Assembly: GCA_963720775.1 (NCBI GenBank)
Contig: CAVRGR010000007.1
Span: 930,001-994,000, forward strand
Source of the DNA: JAENVT01 sp963720775
GTDB lineage: Bacteria; Actinomycetota; Acidimicrobiia; Acidimicrobiales; Ilumatobacteraceae
Direction of reading: 5' to 3'
Length of the DNA stretch: 64,000 nucleotides
Shown: positions 49,835 through 58,378 of the stretch, one piece after another
Layout: the number at the start of each line of letters is the position of its first letter
Numbering within the stretch: position 1 is the stretch's first letter
Program-made: the position numbers and the translations under genes
Notes under the pieces: generated by a model
The model's database searches: none
Seen by the model: only the letters and a program-made list of their open reading frames with translations
What the model was told of the DNA's origin: nothing

Positions 49835-51303
49835 GGCGTCGGCCACAGAGCTCGGACGTTGCCGTCGGGTCCGAGGATCTTGACGCTGTACTGCCCGGGT
49901 TCGCTGAATGCATAGCCGGCGAAGGTGCGATCGGCAGTTGGATCGACGTCGACGAACGGCATCGTCACGTCGCCGCCGGCTCTGCTGACCACGAGCGAGC
50001 CAGACGTTGCGATCGAGCGGGGAAGGTCGGCGAGCACGTACGTCCGACCGCTGTCCACCACCGTATGAATCTGAGGAGTGCCATTCGGGGTCGAGGTCAA
50101 CCCATTGGTGCTCCACGACCAACTGATCTGCCTCTGTCCCCCCGCCGTGGCGGTGGCAACCGAGATGCGCCACGGTACTGAGTCGGCACCCGTACCCGAC
50201 GAGATCTGTTGCGTCGGGCTCTTCTCGAATCGCGAGTTGCTCACCTGGTTCCTGTCGGCCTGGAACTTCATTCCCGCCCACTCGCTCGGCGACACCTCGT
50301 GGACGGTGCGGGCAATCGTGATCAACTGCGATACAGGCATCGTCGCGCTCACGGTGAAGACACGGTTGCCCACGATCCACGAGGCGAGGGCGCGGCCGCT
50401 TTCACCGACCACCGCACCAGCGGTCGCCGCATGCCCGTCGACGGTGAAGGGAGTGTTGCGGTCGAGCAGGAACCGGAGGGCCACCTGGCGCACTTCGGCC
50501 GCTCCCCCTTCGTAGGGCCTCAGCCTCTGACCGACGGTGATGACGACGCTGTTGGCGGGGTCGGCAGAAGACACGTACGCGACCTGTTCGGCCGGGACGC
50601 TTTGCACTGCGAGCCACGGCTGCACCGTGCTGATCAGCTTGTGTGCCGGCTTGAACCATGCATCGGTGAAGGAGATGCTGCGTTCGTCGGCCTGAATCGA
50701 AGTGGCCAGCCGAACGAGGTCATCGTCGCTCCACCCGAACGAGGTGATCGTGACACCGACCTGGTCCTCGGAGAACTGGGCGACCGATTGACCACCGTTG
50801 ACGTGCGAGATGGTGATCGACAACCGCCCCGCCTGGATCAAGTAGGCCTCGGGTGCCGGTAGCGATGCTCCTCGGTAGGTCGCCACCGAGAACCATGTCC
50901 CCGATGTGGCCGACGAGTCGGGTGTCGCCCACAACTCGTAGCCATACCCGTAGAACGGGGCGTGGTCGAGCGCGTGGAGGTTGGCGTACTGCACCGTGAA
51001 CTGCCGCGGCGGGTCGGCTGCGAAGTAGGCAACTTCCTCCGCGACGACATCGGTCGGCGTGGTCGTTGGGGTGGTGGTGGTCGCCACCGTGGTGCTGGTG
51101 ACGGACGTGGCCTTCGGGGTGGCACTCGACGGTGCCGAAGTGGCCACTCCGAAACCGACCAGGCCGAGCAGCGCGGCGGCAGCGACCGGCCCGATCCAAC
51201 GTGGGCCGCCATCGTCGACGGCACCGATGTCGTGCCGATCCGCGAACGCGGTGGTGTCGTCATCGATGATCTCGATGATGTCGAGCGATTGTTCCGTCTT
51301 CAC
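49831..51303 (-). CDS. Membrane-anchored exported protein, paralogue 2 of a tandem set
   Basis: Unrecognised family. The 490 residues begin VKTEQSLDIIEIIDDDTTAF, then a membrane helix (WIGPVAAAALLGLVGFGVAT), a Thr-rich stalk, YFAADPPRQFTV and the large exported region with VTITSFGWSDDDLVRLATSI, a VDGH(A/S)ATAGAVVGESG segment, EWAGMKFQADRNQ and RTYVLADLPRSIA. It is closest by eye to paralogue 3 over its whole length. The GTG at 51303 overlaps the stop of paralogue 1; its own stop overlaps the next start. Confidence 0.87.
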   Translation of the reverse strand: MKTEQSLDIIEIIDDDTTAFADRHDIGAVDDGGPRWIGPVAAAALLGLVGFGVATSAPSSATPKATSVTSTTVATTTTPTTTPTDVVAEEVAYFAADPPRQFTVQYANLHALDHAPFYGYGYELWATPDSSATSGTWFSVATYRGASLPAPEAYLIQAGRLSITISHVNGGQSVAQFSEDQVGVTITSFGWSDDDLVRLATSIQADERSISFTDAWFKPAHKLISTVQPWLAVQSVPAEQVAYVSSADPANSVVITVGQRLRPYEGGAAEVRQVALRFLLDRNTPFTVDGHAATAGAVVGESGRALASWIVGNRVFTVSATMPVSQLITIARTVHEVSPSEWAGMKFQADRNQVSNSRFEKSPTQQISSGTGADSVPWRISVATATAGGQRQISWSWSTNGLTSTPNGTPQIHTVVDSGRTYVLADLPRSIATSGSLVVSRAGGDVTMPFVDVDPTADRTFAGYAFSEPGQYSVKILGPDGNVRALWPTP

Positions 51304-52817
51304 GATGTTGGCCAAGTGGCAAGCACGTTGCCGTCGGCGTCGACGATCTGAGCGGTGTATGGCCCCGTCTCGGTGAACGCGTACGCGGCGAAGGTTCGGT
51401 CGAGCGTTGGGTCGGTGTCCTGGAACGGAACCGCCACCGTGTCGAGTCCGCCTCGGCTCACGTGAAGTTCTGCCGTGGCGGCGACGGCGCGCGGCAGATC
51501 GGCGAGCACGTACGTGCGATCGTTGCCGACGAAGGTGTTGATCTGCGCGGTGTCGGTGGGGGTCGTGACGTCGTTGGTTCCGTTCAATCCCCAAACCCAC
51601 TCGATCTGCCTCTCGTTGCCCGATGCGGCCAGTGACACTCGAATCGTCCACTGCGCACCCTCGGCGTCGGTGCCGGACGAGATCGCTACCGGCTGCGGCT
51701 CGGTGATGCTCTGGTTGCTGGCGTCGTCCTCGGTTTGGTTGTGCACGACCTGGAACCTCATGCCCGCCCACTCGGCAGACGAGACCTGGTGCACAGTGCG
51801 GGCAATCGTGATGAGTTGCGGCACCGGGACATTTCCCGTGACGGTGACCGTGTGGTCGCCGGCGGTCCACGCGGCGAGGCTGTAGCCGCTCTCGCCGACC
51901 CACGTTCCCGCCACTGCCGAGTGCCCGTCGACCTCGAACGGAGTGGCGTGGTCGAGGAGGAACGAGAGCGCGGTCTGTCGATCGATGCTGGGGCCTCCGT
52001 CGCGAATCGAATCGAGAGGCGACACGTTGATCCCGACGCCTCCGACGGGATCGGCGGCCGAGGCGTAGTAGACCTGTTCCACAGACGAGCCCTCGACGAC
52101 GAGCCAGGGGTCGACGGTGCTGATCAGTTCGTACCCGGCGATCAGCGATGCATCGGTGAACGATGGCTCGACGGATCCAATGTCGACGGACTCGACGAGC
52201 CGTAGGAGATCCTCGTCACTCCATCCGAACGCCGTGAACACCACGGAACTGGACCGGTCGTTCGAGAACTGGATGCTCGTCTGGCCGGACGGCGTGTGGG
52301 AGATGGCGAACGTCCCCTGGTCGGAGTGCAATCGGTACGCGTTCTGGGCGTAGATGGTCGACTCGCCTCGGAGGTTGACCATCGAGAACCACGACCCCGA
52401 CGTGGCCGTGGCGCCGGGCTTGGCCCACAGCTGGAAGTCGAGGCGGCTGGAGCGAGCGTCCTGGATGATCTCGGCAAATCGCACCTTGTACTGCCGTGGT
52501 GGATTGGCGGCGTAGTACGGAACGGGCGGCTGCGGCGTGGCAATGGTGGTCGGTGGCGGCACTGTGGTCCGGGTGACCACCGTGGTGGTACCCGGCGCCG
52601 GAGCTGCCTTCGGCAGGCCTCCCGACGATGCCGAGGTGGCAATCCCATAGCCGATGACTGCCACGAGTGCCAGCGCGGCGACCGGCCCGATCCAGCCCGG
52701 GCCGCCGCTGTCGGGCTTGGTGTGGCCGGGGGCGCGACTACCGAAGGCATCCGTGTCGTCGTCGAGGATCTCGATGATCTCCGACGACGCGTCGCCCTGC
52801 AGGCCTGCGGCCCTCAC
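51300..52817 (-). CDS. Membrane-anchored exported protein, paralogue 1 (first) of a tandem set
   Basis: Unrecognised family. The 505 residues have SSEIIEILDDDTDAFGSRAP, a membrane helix (WIGPVAALALVAVIGYGIAT), a Pro/Thr stalk, YYAANPPRQYKV, VVFTAFGWSDEDLLRLVESV, EVDGHSAVAGTWVGESGYSL, EWAGMRFQVVHNQ and RTYVLADLPRAVA, ending FAAYAFTETGPYTAQIVDAD. The GTG at 52817 was chosen because it leaves a short tip like that of the paralogues; a GTG at 52835 is possible. Its promoter must share the 44 bases up to the first CIRCE repeat with the divergent groES control region. Confidence 0.86.
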   Translation of the reverse strand: MRAAGLQGDASSEIIEILDDDTDAFGSRAPGHTKPDSGGPGWIGPVAALALVAVIGYGIATSASSGGLPKAAPAPGTTTVVTRTTVPPPTTIATPQPPVPYYAANPPRQYKVRFAEIIQDARSSRLDFQLWAKPGATATSGSWFSMVNLRGESTIYAQNAYRLHSDQGTFAISHTPSGQTSIQFSNDRSSSVVFTAFGWSDEDLLRLVESVDIGSVEPSFTDASLIAGYELISTVDPWLVVEGSSVEQVYYASAADPVGGVGINVSPLDSIRDGGPSIDRQTALSFLLDHATPFEVDGHSAVAGTWVGESGYSLAAWTAGDHTVTVTGNVPVPQLITIARTVHQVSSAEWAGMRFQVVHNQTEDDASNQSITEPQPVAISSGTDAEGAQWTIRVSLAASGNERQIEWVWGLNGTNDVTTPTDTAQINTFVGNDRTYVLADLPRAVAATAELHVSRGGLDTVAVPFQDTDPTLDRTFAAYAFTETGPYTAQIVDADGNVLATWPTS

Positions 52818-52860
52818 CCCGCGAGTATCGCGCACTGGCGCGAATCCTGCCCGGCGGCGG

Positions 52861-52887
52861 TTAGCACTCTCGCCTCCCGGTTGCTAA
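52861..52887. promoter_or_regulatory. CIRCE-like element, distal copy
   Basis: TTAGCACTC, nine bases, GGTTGCTAA. The left arm matches CIRCE (TTAGCACTC-N9-GAGTGCTAA) exactly and the right arm at seven of nine positions. It lies 108 bases before groES, between groES and the divergent paralogue gene, so a bound HrcA could affect both. Confidence 0.65.
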
Positions 52888-52909
52888 CGGTGCCGCCCGG
52901 CGCCTAGGA

Positions 52910-52936
52910 TTGGCACTCGCGGTAGCCGAGTGCTAA
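52910..52936. promoter_or_regulatory. CIRCE element (HrcA operator), proximal copy
   Basis: TTGGCACTC, nine bases, GAGTGCTAA: one mismatch from the CIRCE consensus, with the correct nine-base spacer. It lies 58 bases before the groES start, the usual position. HrcA repression of groESL with heat-shock release is the expected control; hrcA itself is not in this window. Confidence 0.88.
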
Positions 52937-52994
52937 CTCCAAACCGTAATCCTCACCCGTACCCGAGTGCCACTGCCAACGGAGGCCCGCACCC

Positions 52995-53288
52995 ATGAAT
53001 CTCAAGCCCCTCGATGACCGAATTGTCGTCAAGCCCAACGAGGCCGAGCAGACCACCGCAAGCGGTCTGGTCATCCCCGACACCGCCAAAGAGAAGCCGC
53101 AGCAGGGCGAAGTGCTCGCTGTCGGCCCCGGCCGCTGGAGCGACGACAAGGGCGCCCACGCAGCGCTCGACATCAAGGTCGGCGACACCGTCCTGTACTC
53201 GAAGTACGGCGGAACCGAAGTCACCGTCGAAGGCGACGACCTGTTGATCCTCACCAGCCGCGACGTGCTGGCGATCGTCGGCAAGTGA
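52995..53288 (+). CDS. groES: Co-chaperonin GroES
   Basis: GroES caps the GroEL folding chamber. The 97 residues include LKPLDDRIVVKPNEAEQTTA, the mobile loop SGLVIPDTAKEKPQQGEVLA, and KVGDTVLYSKYGGTEV. The ATG follows GGAGG. groEL starts 14 bases after the stop. Confidence 0.97.
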   Translation: MNLKPLDDRIVVKPNEAEQTTASGLVIPDTAKEKPQQGEVLAVGPGRWSDDKGAHAALDIKVGDTVLYSKYGGTEVTVEGDDLLILTSRDVLAIVGK

Positions 53289-53302
53289 GCTGATCGAACA
53301 AC

Positions 53303-54946
53303 ATGTCCAAGCAACTGAAATTTGACGACGAGGCGCGTCGCGCCCTCGAAGTGGGGGTCAACAAGCTGGCCGACACGGTCAAGGTCACCCTCGGGCCGAA
53401 GGGTCGCAACGTCGTGCTCGACAAGAAGTTCGGCGCACCGACCATCACCAACGACGGCGTGTCGATCGCCAAGGAGATCGAGCTCGACGACCCGTACGAG
53501 AACATGGGCGCCCAGCTGGTGAAGGAGGTCGCCACCAAGACCAACGACGTAGCAGGTGACGGCACAACCACTGCCACCGTTCTCGCCCAGTCGATGGTCA
53601 ACCACGGCATGCGCAACGTCGCCGCCGGCGCCAACCCGATGGGTCTGAAGAAGGGCATCGAGAAGGCCGTTGCCGCGGCTGTCGAGTCGATCAAGGCGCA
53701 GGCTCAGGAGGTCGACGACAAGGATCAGATCGCCGCTGTCGCCACCATCTCGGCTGCCGACGCTTCTGTCGGCGAGGTCATTGCCAACGCCATCGACAAG
53801 GTCGGCAAGGACGGTGTCGTCACCGTCGAGGAGTCGAACACGTTCGGTACCGAGCTCGAGTTCACCGAAGGCATGCAGTTCGACAAGGGCTACACCTCGC
53901 CGTACTTCGTCACCGATGCCGAGCGCCAGGAAGCCGTCCTCGAAGATGCGTACATCCTGCTCAACTCCGGCAAGATCTCGACGGTGCAGGCCATGCTGCC
54001 GGCGCTCGAGGCCGTGATGAAGACTGGTAAGCCATTGCTGATCATCGCCGAGGACATCGAAGGCGAGGCTCTGGCCACTCTGGTGGTCAACAAGATCCGT
54101 GGCACGTTCAACTCCGTAGCGGTCAAGGCACCCGGTTTCGGCGATCGCCGCAAGGCGATGCTGCAAGACATGGCGGTGCTCACCGGTGGTCAGGTCATCA
54201 GCGAGGAAGTCGGTCTCAAGCTCGAGAACCTCACGCTCGACCTGCTCGGCCGGGCCAAGCGAGTGATCGTCACCAAGGACAACACCACTGTTGTCGACGG
54301 CGACGGCAGTGCCGACGACGTTGCCGGCCGCATCAACCAGATCAAGGCCGAGATCGAGAACACCGACAGCGACTGGGATCGCGAGAAGCTGCAGGAGCGG
54401 CTCGCCAAGCTGGCCGGCGGTGTTGCCGTCATCAAGGTCGGCGCCGCCACTGAGGTGGAGCTGAAGGAGAAGAAGCACCGCATCGAAGACGCGGTGTCGG
54501 CTACCCGGGCAGCCATCGAAGAAGGCGTCGTCGCCGGCGGCGGCGTTGCCTTGATCCGAGCCCGCCAGGCCGTTGCCGATGTCATCGACACCCTGACGGG
54601 TGACGAAGCCACGGGCGCACGCACCGTGTGGGAGTCGCTCACGTCGCCGTGTCGCATGATTGCCGACAACGCCGGCCTCGAAGGCGCCGTTGTCGTTCCG
54701 CAGGTCGAGGCTGCTTCTGGCTCGATGGGCATGAACGCGGCGACGGGTGAGATGGTCGACCTCGTCAAGGCCGGGATCATCGATCCCGCCAAGGTCACTC
54801 GGGCGGCGTTGCAGAACGCTGCGTCGATCGCTGCGCTCGTCCTCACGACGGAGTGCCTCGTGGTCGACAAGCCGGAGAAGAAGCCGGCCATGCCCGCCGG
54901 TGGCGGCGGAATGGGCGGAGGAATGCCCGGAATGGGAATGATGTGA
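53303..54946 (+). CDS. groEL: Chaperonin GroEL
   Basis: GroEL forms the double-ring folding chamber. The 547-residue product has the ATP site VTLGPKGRNVVLDKKFGAP, the catalytic-aspartate motif DVAGDGTTTATVLAQ, the signature region AAIEEGVVAGGGVALIRA and the Gly/Met tail GGGMGGGMPGMGMM typical of a housekeeping GroEL. Clustering with groES shows it is the GroESL operon copy; other groEL copies may exist elsewhere. Confidence 0.98.
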   Translation: MSKQLKFDDEARRALEVGVNKLADTVKVTLGPKGRNVVLDKKFGAPTITNDGVSIAKEIELDDPYENMGAQLVKEVATKTNDVAGDGTTTATVLAQSMVNHGMRNVAAGANPMGLKKGIEKAVAAAVESIKAQAQEVDDKDQIAAVATISAADASVGEVIANAIDKVGKDGVVTVEESNTFGTELEFTEGMQFDKGYTSPYFVTDAERQEAVLEDAYILLNSGKISTVQAMLPALEAVMKTGKPLLIIAEDIEGEALATLVVNKIRGTFNSVAVKAPGFGDRRKAMLQDMAVLTGGQVISEEVGLKLENLTLDLLGRAKRVIVTKDNTTVVDGDGSADDVAGRINQIKAEIENTDSDWDREKLQERLAKLAGGVAVIKVGAATEVELKEKKHRIEDAVSATRAAIEEGVVAGGGVALIRARQAVADVIDTLTGDEATGARTVWESLTSPCRMIADNAGLEGAVVVPQVEAASGSMGMNAATGEMVDLVKAGIIDPAKVTRAALQNAASIAALVLTTECLVVDKPEKKPAMPAGGGGMGGGMPGMGMM

Positions 54947-54982
54947 GGCCCTAGGGCGTTACATCCGGCACCCCCCAACAAG

Positions 54983-55029
54983 CGGCCTCGGTGCGGCGAG
55001 CAATCGCCGCCGGGGCCGTTTCGTTTTTT
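54983..55029 (+). terminator. Rho-independent terminator after groEL
   Basis: A GC-rich stem starts CGGCC at 54983 and closes GGCCG before 55019, with an inner CGGCGA/TCGCCG arm around a GCAA loop. It is followed by TTTCGTTTTTT. It lies 37 bases after the groEL stop and ends the transcript. Confidence 0.85.
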
Positions 55030-55051
55030 CTTCGACGGTAGGCTCCCGACG

Positions 55052-55513
55052 ATGGCATTGCCTCCGAAGCGCCCGTTCTGGATGCATCAGATCGTGGAGT
55101 ACGTACTCGGTGGCGCCCTCGTCGCCTCCGGCCTGCAGAGCCCGACGCCGGCTGTGCCGAGCGTGCTCGGAGGGATCGTCATTCTCCACGCCGCGATCAC
55201 CGTTGGCCCGGCCGGCGCGTTTCGGGTGCTGAAGCGCCGGCTTCACCAGATGATCGATGTGCTCGTGATCATCCTCGAACTGGTGGCCGGCGTGCAGCCA
55301 TGGATCGACCTCGCCTCGGCGACGCGGATCATCATCATCGGGATTGCTCTGGTCCACCTCTTCGTCTGGTGGCAGACCAACTTCGCCGAGCGAGTCAAGA
55401 CCCTCGTGGTGTCGACAGAGGGCGGCCGGAGCACGGAGGTCGGCCGACTTGCCGGGCGATTGGTCGGCAATGGGGTGAACGCCGTCCGTCGACAGCGCGG
55501 AGCCGGTCGGTAG
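55052..55513 (+). CDS. Small integral membrane protein of unknown function
   Basis: The 153-residue protein has about four hydrophobic segments (around 14-33, 38-55, 68-84 and 91-108) and a basic, Arg/Gly-rich cytoplasmic tail. The motif WMHQIVEYVLGGALVASGLQ opens it. No catalytic residues or named domain are evident. It starts 22 bases after the groEL terminator. The next small gene begins 10 bases after its stop. Confidence 0.65.
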   Translation: MALPPKRPFWMHQIVEYVLGGALVASGLQSPTPAVPSVLGGIVILHAAITVGPAGAFRVLKRRLHQMIDVLVIILELVAGVQPWIDLASATRIIIIGIALVHLFVWWQTNFAERVKTLVVSTEGGRSTEVGRLAGRLVGNGVNAVRRQRGAGR

Positions 55514-55523
55514 CCTGAGCCGC

Positions 55524-55691
55524 ATGTCGTTCGTCCCGCCGCCACCGGATCTCCACAAGCTGCAGACCGCCTGGGAGGAGTGGGAGCGCGGCGAGCAGCC
55601 GCCCGGCAAGGTGCTGGCCAATCTGAAGACCGCAGGTCTCGGCTTCGTCCTGGCACAGCTCGTCGAGAGCGGTTGGAGTCCCGCTGCGTAG
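55524..55691 (+). CDS. Small actinobacterial protein of unknown function, 55 residues
   Basis: A short frame reads MSFVPPPPDLHKLQTAWEEW, then ERGEQPPGKVLANLKTAG and a hydrophobic end LGFVLAQLVESGWSPAA. The PPPP-L-AWEEWE-PGKVLA-LK pattern recalls small conserved proteins of actinobacteria, from memory only. It looks like an amphipathic helical protein with no catalytic motif. It lies between the membrane protein gene and the NUDIX gene on the same strand. Confidence 0.6.
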   Translation: MSFVPPPPDLHKLQTAWEEWERGEQPPGKVLANLKTAGLGFVLAQLVESGWSPAA

Positions 55692-55785
55692 TTCGCAATG
55701 GCGCAGCGGTGGCAACCAGCGCATCCCCCGACCGCGAGGCTGGAGCCACGGTGGTCTCGCTCCATGGGCCGATCGCGCTCGGCGG

Positions 55786-56376
55786 TTGACTTCGGCCGAA
55801 GTCGTCGAGGCGGTCGCCGATCGTCCGCACGTCGACGCCCAGGCTCCTGCCGGCACGCTGCGGGCGTCGGCGGTGTTGGTGGCGATTGCCGATGGGGTGC
55901 ACGGTGCGGAGGTGCTGCTGACCCGACGGTCCGAGTCGCTGACGAGCCACCGCGGGGAGATCAGCTTTCCTGGTGGCCGTGTCGACGTCGGCGAGACGTT
56001 CGAAGCCGCAGCGCTGCGCGAAGCGCACGAAGAGGTGGCTCTCGATCCGTCCGCCGTGCAACTCGGTGGTCGCCTCGATCCGATCTCGACGCTGGTGAGT
56101 CGCAGCTTCATCGTGCCCGTCGTCGGCGCCGTAGGGAGGCACCCCGACCTGAGGCCGGCACAGGACGAGGTCGACAGGATCATGTGGGTGCCGCTCGTCG
56201 AACTGACCCGAGTCGACACGTTTCGCGAGGAGATCTGGCCGATCGACGACCAGCACCGCCCGATGTTCTTCTTCGAGCTCGACGACGAGACGATCTGGGG
56301 AGCAACGGCGCGGATGTTGCATCAGTTGCTGCGAGTGGCCCTGGGTGTCGACGGCCCAGAACCACCCGCGTTGTGA
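55786..56376 (+). CDS. NUDIX hydrolase, CoA pyrophosphatase (NudL) type
   Basis: The 196-residue protein has the coenzyme-A-specific motif LLTRRSESLTSHRGEISFPG directly before the NUDIX box, which runs GGRVDVGETFEAAALREAHEE with the metal-binding glutamates REAHEEV. That combination defines CoA and acyl-CoA pyrophosphatases. The start is TTG at 55786; an earlier in-frame start is not obvious. It converges with the phospholipase gene with 9 bases between stops. Confidence 0.88.
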   Translation: MTSAEVVEAVADRPHVDAQAPAGTLRASAVLVAIADGVHGAEVLLTRRSESLTSHRGEISFPGGRVDVGETFEAAALREAHEEVALDPSAVQLGGRLDPISTLVSRSFIVPVVGAVGRHPDLRPAQDEVDRIMWVPLVELTRVDTFREEIWPIDDQHRPMFFFELDDETIWGATARMLHQLLRVALGVDGPEPPAL

Positions 56377-56385
56377 GGCTTCGGC

Positions 56386-56847
56386 CTACGGCCCTCCGGC
56401 CACCCGGACGGCGGCGTAGAACGTGGCCGCCCAACTGAAGCAAGTCGGCTCGTCGTACCACGCCCGCGACCAGCAATGAGCTTTCATGTCGGCCAGAAAC
56501 TGCTGGTCGACTCGCTTGCGGCTGGCGCTGTTCCAGTACCCGGGTCCGTATCGCCGTTCGAGCAGATGCAGGTTGCGGTATCCGAAGTCGTGGCGTCGAC
56601 AGGCGTTTGTGAAGTTGAAGGAGCGGCCGGTGTTGCCGACGAGTGGGGCAGAACAGAAGTCGGTGCTCCAATCGAACCACCGGTCGGTTCCGACTGCAGC
56701 GATGAATCCGCTCATCGACGTGGCATACATCATGTGTTCGACATACGCCTTGTCGAGTGAGGCGGAATGGACAGAGCCGGCGGAGGCCGGCGATGCGACG
56801 GTCAGCACACTCGTGACCGCGACGAGCACTCTGAGGATGTTTCTCAT
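56386..56847 (-). CDS. Secreted bacterial phospholipase A2
   Basis: The 153-residue product begins with a signal peptide (about 1-23, cut after ASA). The mature part has WSTDFCSAPLVGNTGRSFNF and then the active-site helix CRRHDFGYRN, with the His-Asp pair of the prokaryotic phospholipase A2 family known from Streptomyces. Four cysteines could form two disulphides. It would release fatty acids from phospholipids outside the cell. It is monocistronic. Confidence 0.9.
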   Translation of the reverse strand: MRNILRVLVAVTSVLTVASPASAGSVHSASLDKAYVEHMMYATSMSGFIAAVGTDRWFDWSTDFCSAPLVGNTGRSFNFTNACRRHDFGYRNLHLLERRYGPGYWNSASRKRVDQQFLADMKAHCWSRAWYDEPTCFSWAATFYAAVRVAGGP

Positions 56848-56951
56848 GGTGCTCCTCTGTGCGTTGGTCCCTGACCGGGACGCGGCGCAGTCAATCGGCG
56901 GCGTGTACGCCCGGCAACCCGTCGGACTGATTCATCACGGATTTCCCTGGT

Positions 56952-58355
56952 CTACACCAACTGCTGCAGCATGCTCCACGCCGAACGCACATGGCGCTCC
57001 TCTGTTGCCCGTGCGCCGATGGAGAACCGCAGCACCGAGCGTCCGTCGAGCACGGTGCGCGTGAAGAGCACATCTCCCGTCGCGTTGGCTTGGTCGATCA
57101 AGCGATCCGTGGCGGCGTCTCCCTCGCGAACAGCCAGGCACAGGAGGTTGAGGGGATGGGCGGCGACGATCTCGAATCGCCTGTCGGCAGCGACCCATTC
57201 CGCGAGCAACTGCGTGAGGCGGATGTGCTCTCGAATCATCGCTTGCACGCTCTCGACTCCATCGATGCGCAGATGGAACCACAGCTTCAGGGCGCGGAAA
57301 CGACGTCCGAGAGGAATCTGCCAGTCGCGGTAATCGATCACCGCACCGCTCTCGGCGGCCGTCGATCGCAGGTATTCCGGCAGGATGCTCAACGCCCCGA
57401 GCAGTGCTCGACGATCTGCGGTCCAGAACAGATCACAGTCGAAGTTGATGCCCATCCACTTGTGCGGATTGGTGCAGTAGCTGTCGGCCTGCTCGAGCCC
57501 GGCATTCACCCATTGGTACTCAGGCGCCAGCGCGGTGATGCCGCACATCGCCCCGTCGACGTGCAACCACAGGCCTTCACGACTGGTGATGACGGCGATC
57601 TCGGGGGTCGGGTCGAAGGCCATCGAGCTGGTCGTACCGTGTGCCGAACAGACCCAGAACGGCGTCAGCCCCGCGGCTCGATCCTCGCTGATCATCTGCG
57701 CGAGCGCTGCCGGTTGCATCGCGAACGCTTCGTCGTGCGGCACGACACGCAGCCGGTCGGTGCCGACGCCGGCGATCCGCAAGCCCTTCTCGATGCTGGA
57801 ATGTGCCTGCGAGGTGGCGTAGGCAACCAGCCGCGATGTGTCGCCATCACGGTTGACGGCGCCTTTCGTGATGCGCCACCTCGCTGCCAGGATCGAGGCC
57901 AGCGTCGCCTCGCTCGCCGATCCGTGGATCACCCCGCCACCGTTGGCGCTCGTCGATCGAAAGTGCTCTGGCAAACCGAGCAGCTCGTGCATCCAGTCGA
58001 GCATCAGGGTCTCGACCTCGGTGCATGCCGGGCCGGTGACCCAGCTCATTCCCTGCACGCCGAGCCCGGCAGTGAGCAGATCACCGAGGATCGCGGAGTA
58101 CGAGGAGTTGGCGGGGAAGTAGGCGAAGAACGCCGGGTGCTGCCAATGGGTGAGCCCGGGCACGATCACCCTGTCGGTGTCGGCCATGACCGCGTCGAAA
58201 CCGTCGGGGATCGCCGGAGGGTGCTCCTCGAGCTGGGCGCGGACGTCGCCGGGCCGAACCTGTGACGTGACTCGCTGCGACTCGACGGTCTCCACGTACT
58301 CGGCGATCCAATCGATCAGCTCGTGGCCGTGCTTCTTGAAGTCTTCGGGAGTCAC
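56952..58355 (-). CDS. Group II pyridoxal-phosphate amino acid decarboxylase
   Basis: The 467-residue product has the aromatic-L-amino-acid decarboxylase layout: THWQHPAFFAYFPANSSY near residue 70, the PLP-contacting VCSAHGTTSS and LHVDGAMCG, and the PLP lysine near residue 300 in NPHKWMGINFDCDLFW. Tryptophan, tyrosine, DOPA or phenylalanine are possible substrates; the sequence does not decide. GTG at 58355 is used as VTPEDFKKHGHELIDWIAEY matches the family start. Confidence 0.92.
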   Translation of the reverse strand: MTPEDFKKHGHELIDWIAEYVETVESQRVTSQVRPGDVRAQLEEHPPAIPDGFDAVMADTDRVIVPGLTHWQHPAFFAYFPANSSYSAILGDLLTAGLGVQGMSWVTGPACTEVETLMLDWMHELLGLPEHFRSTSANGGGVIHGSASEATLASILAARWRITKGAVNRDGDTSRLVAYATSQAHSSIEKGLRIAGVGTDRLRVVPHDEAFAMQPAALAQMISEDRAAGLTPFWVCSAHGTTSSMAFDPTPEIAVITSREGLWLHVDGAMCGITALAPEYQWVNAGLEQADSYCTNPHKWMGINFDCDLFWTADRRALLGALSILPEYLRSTAAESGAVIDYRDWQIPLGRRFRALKLWFHLRIDGVESVQAMIREHIRLTQLLAEWVAADRRFEIVAAHPLNLLCLAVREGDAATDRLIDQANATGDVLFTRTVLDGRSVLRFSIGARATEERHVRSAWSMLQQLV

Positions 58356-58378
58356 CCGGCCACCGTACCGCCCTCTGG

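Noticed and set aside
52904..54478. Minus-strand open frame of 524 codons opposite groES-groEL
   Set aside because: Antisense to the chaperonin genes with no family motif; such frames are common opposite GC-rich conserved genes.
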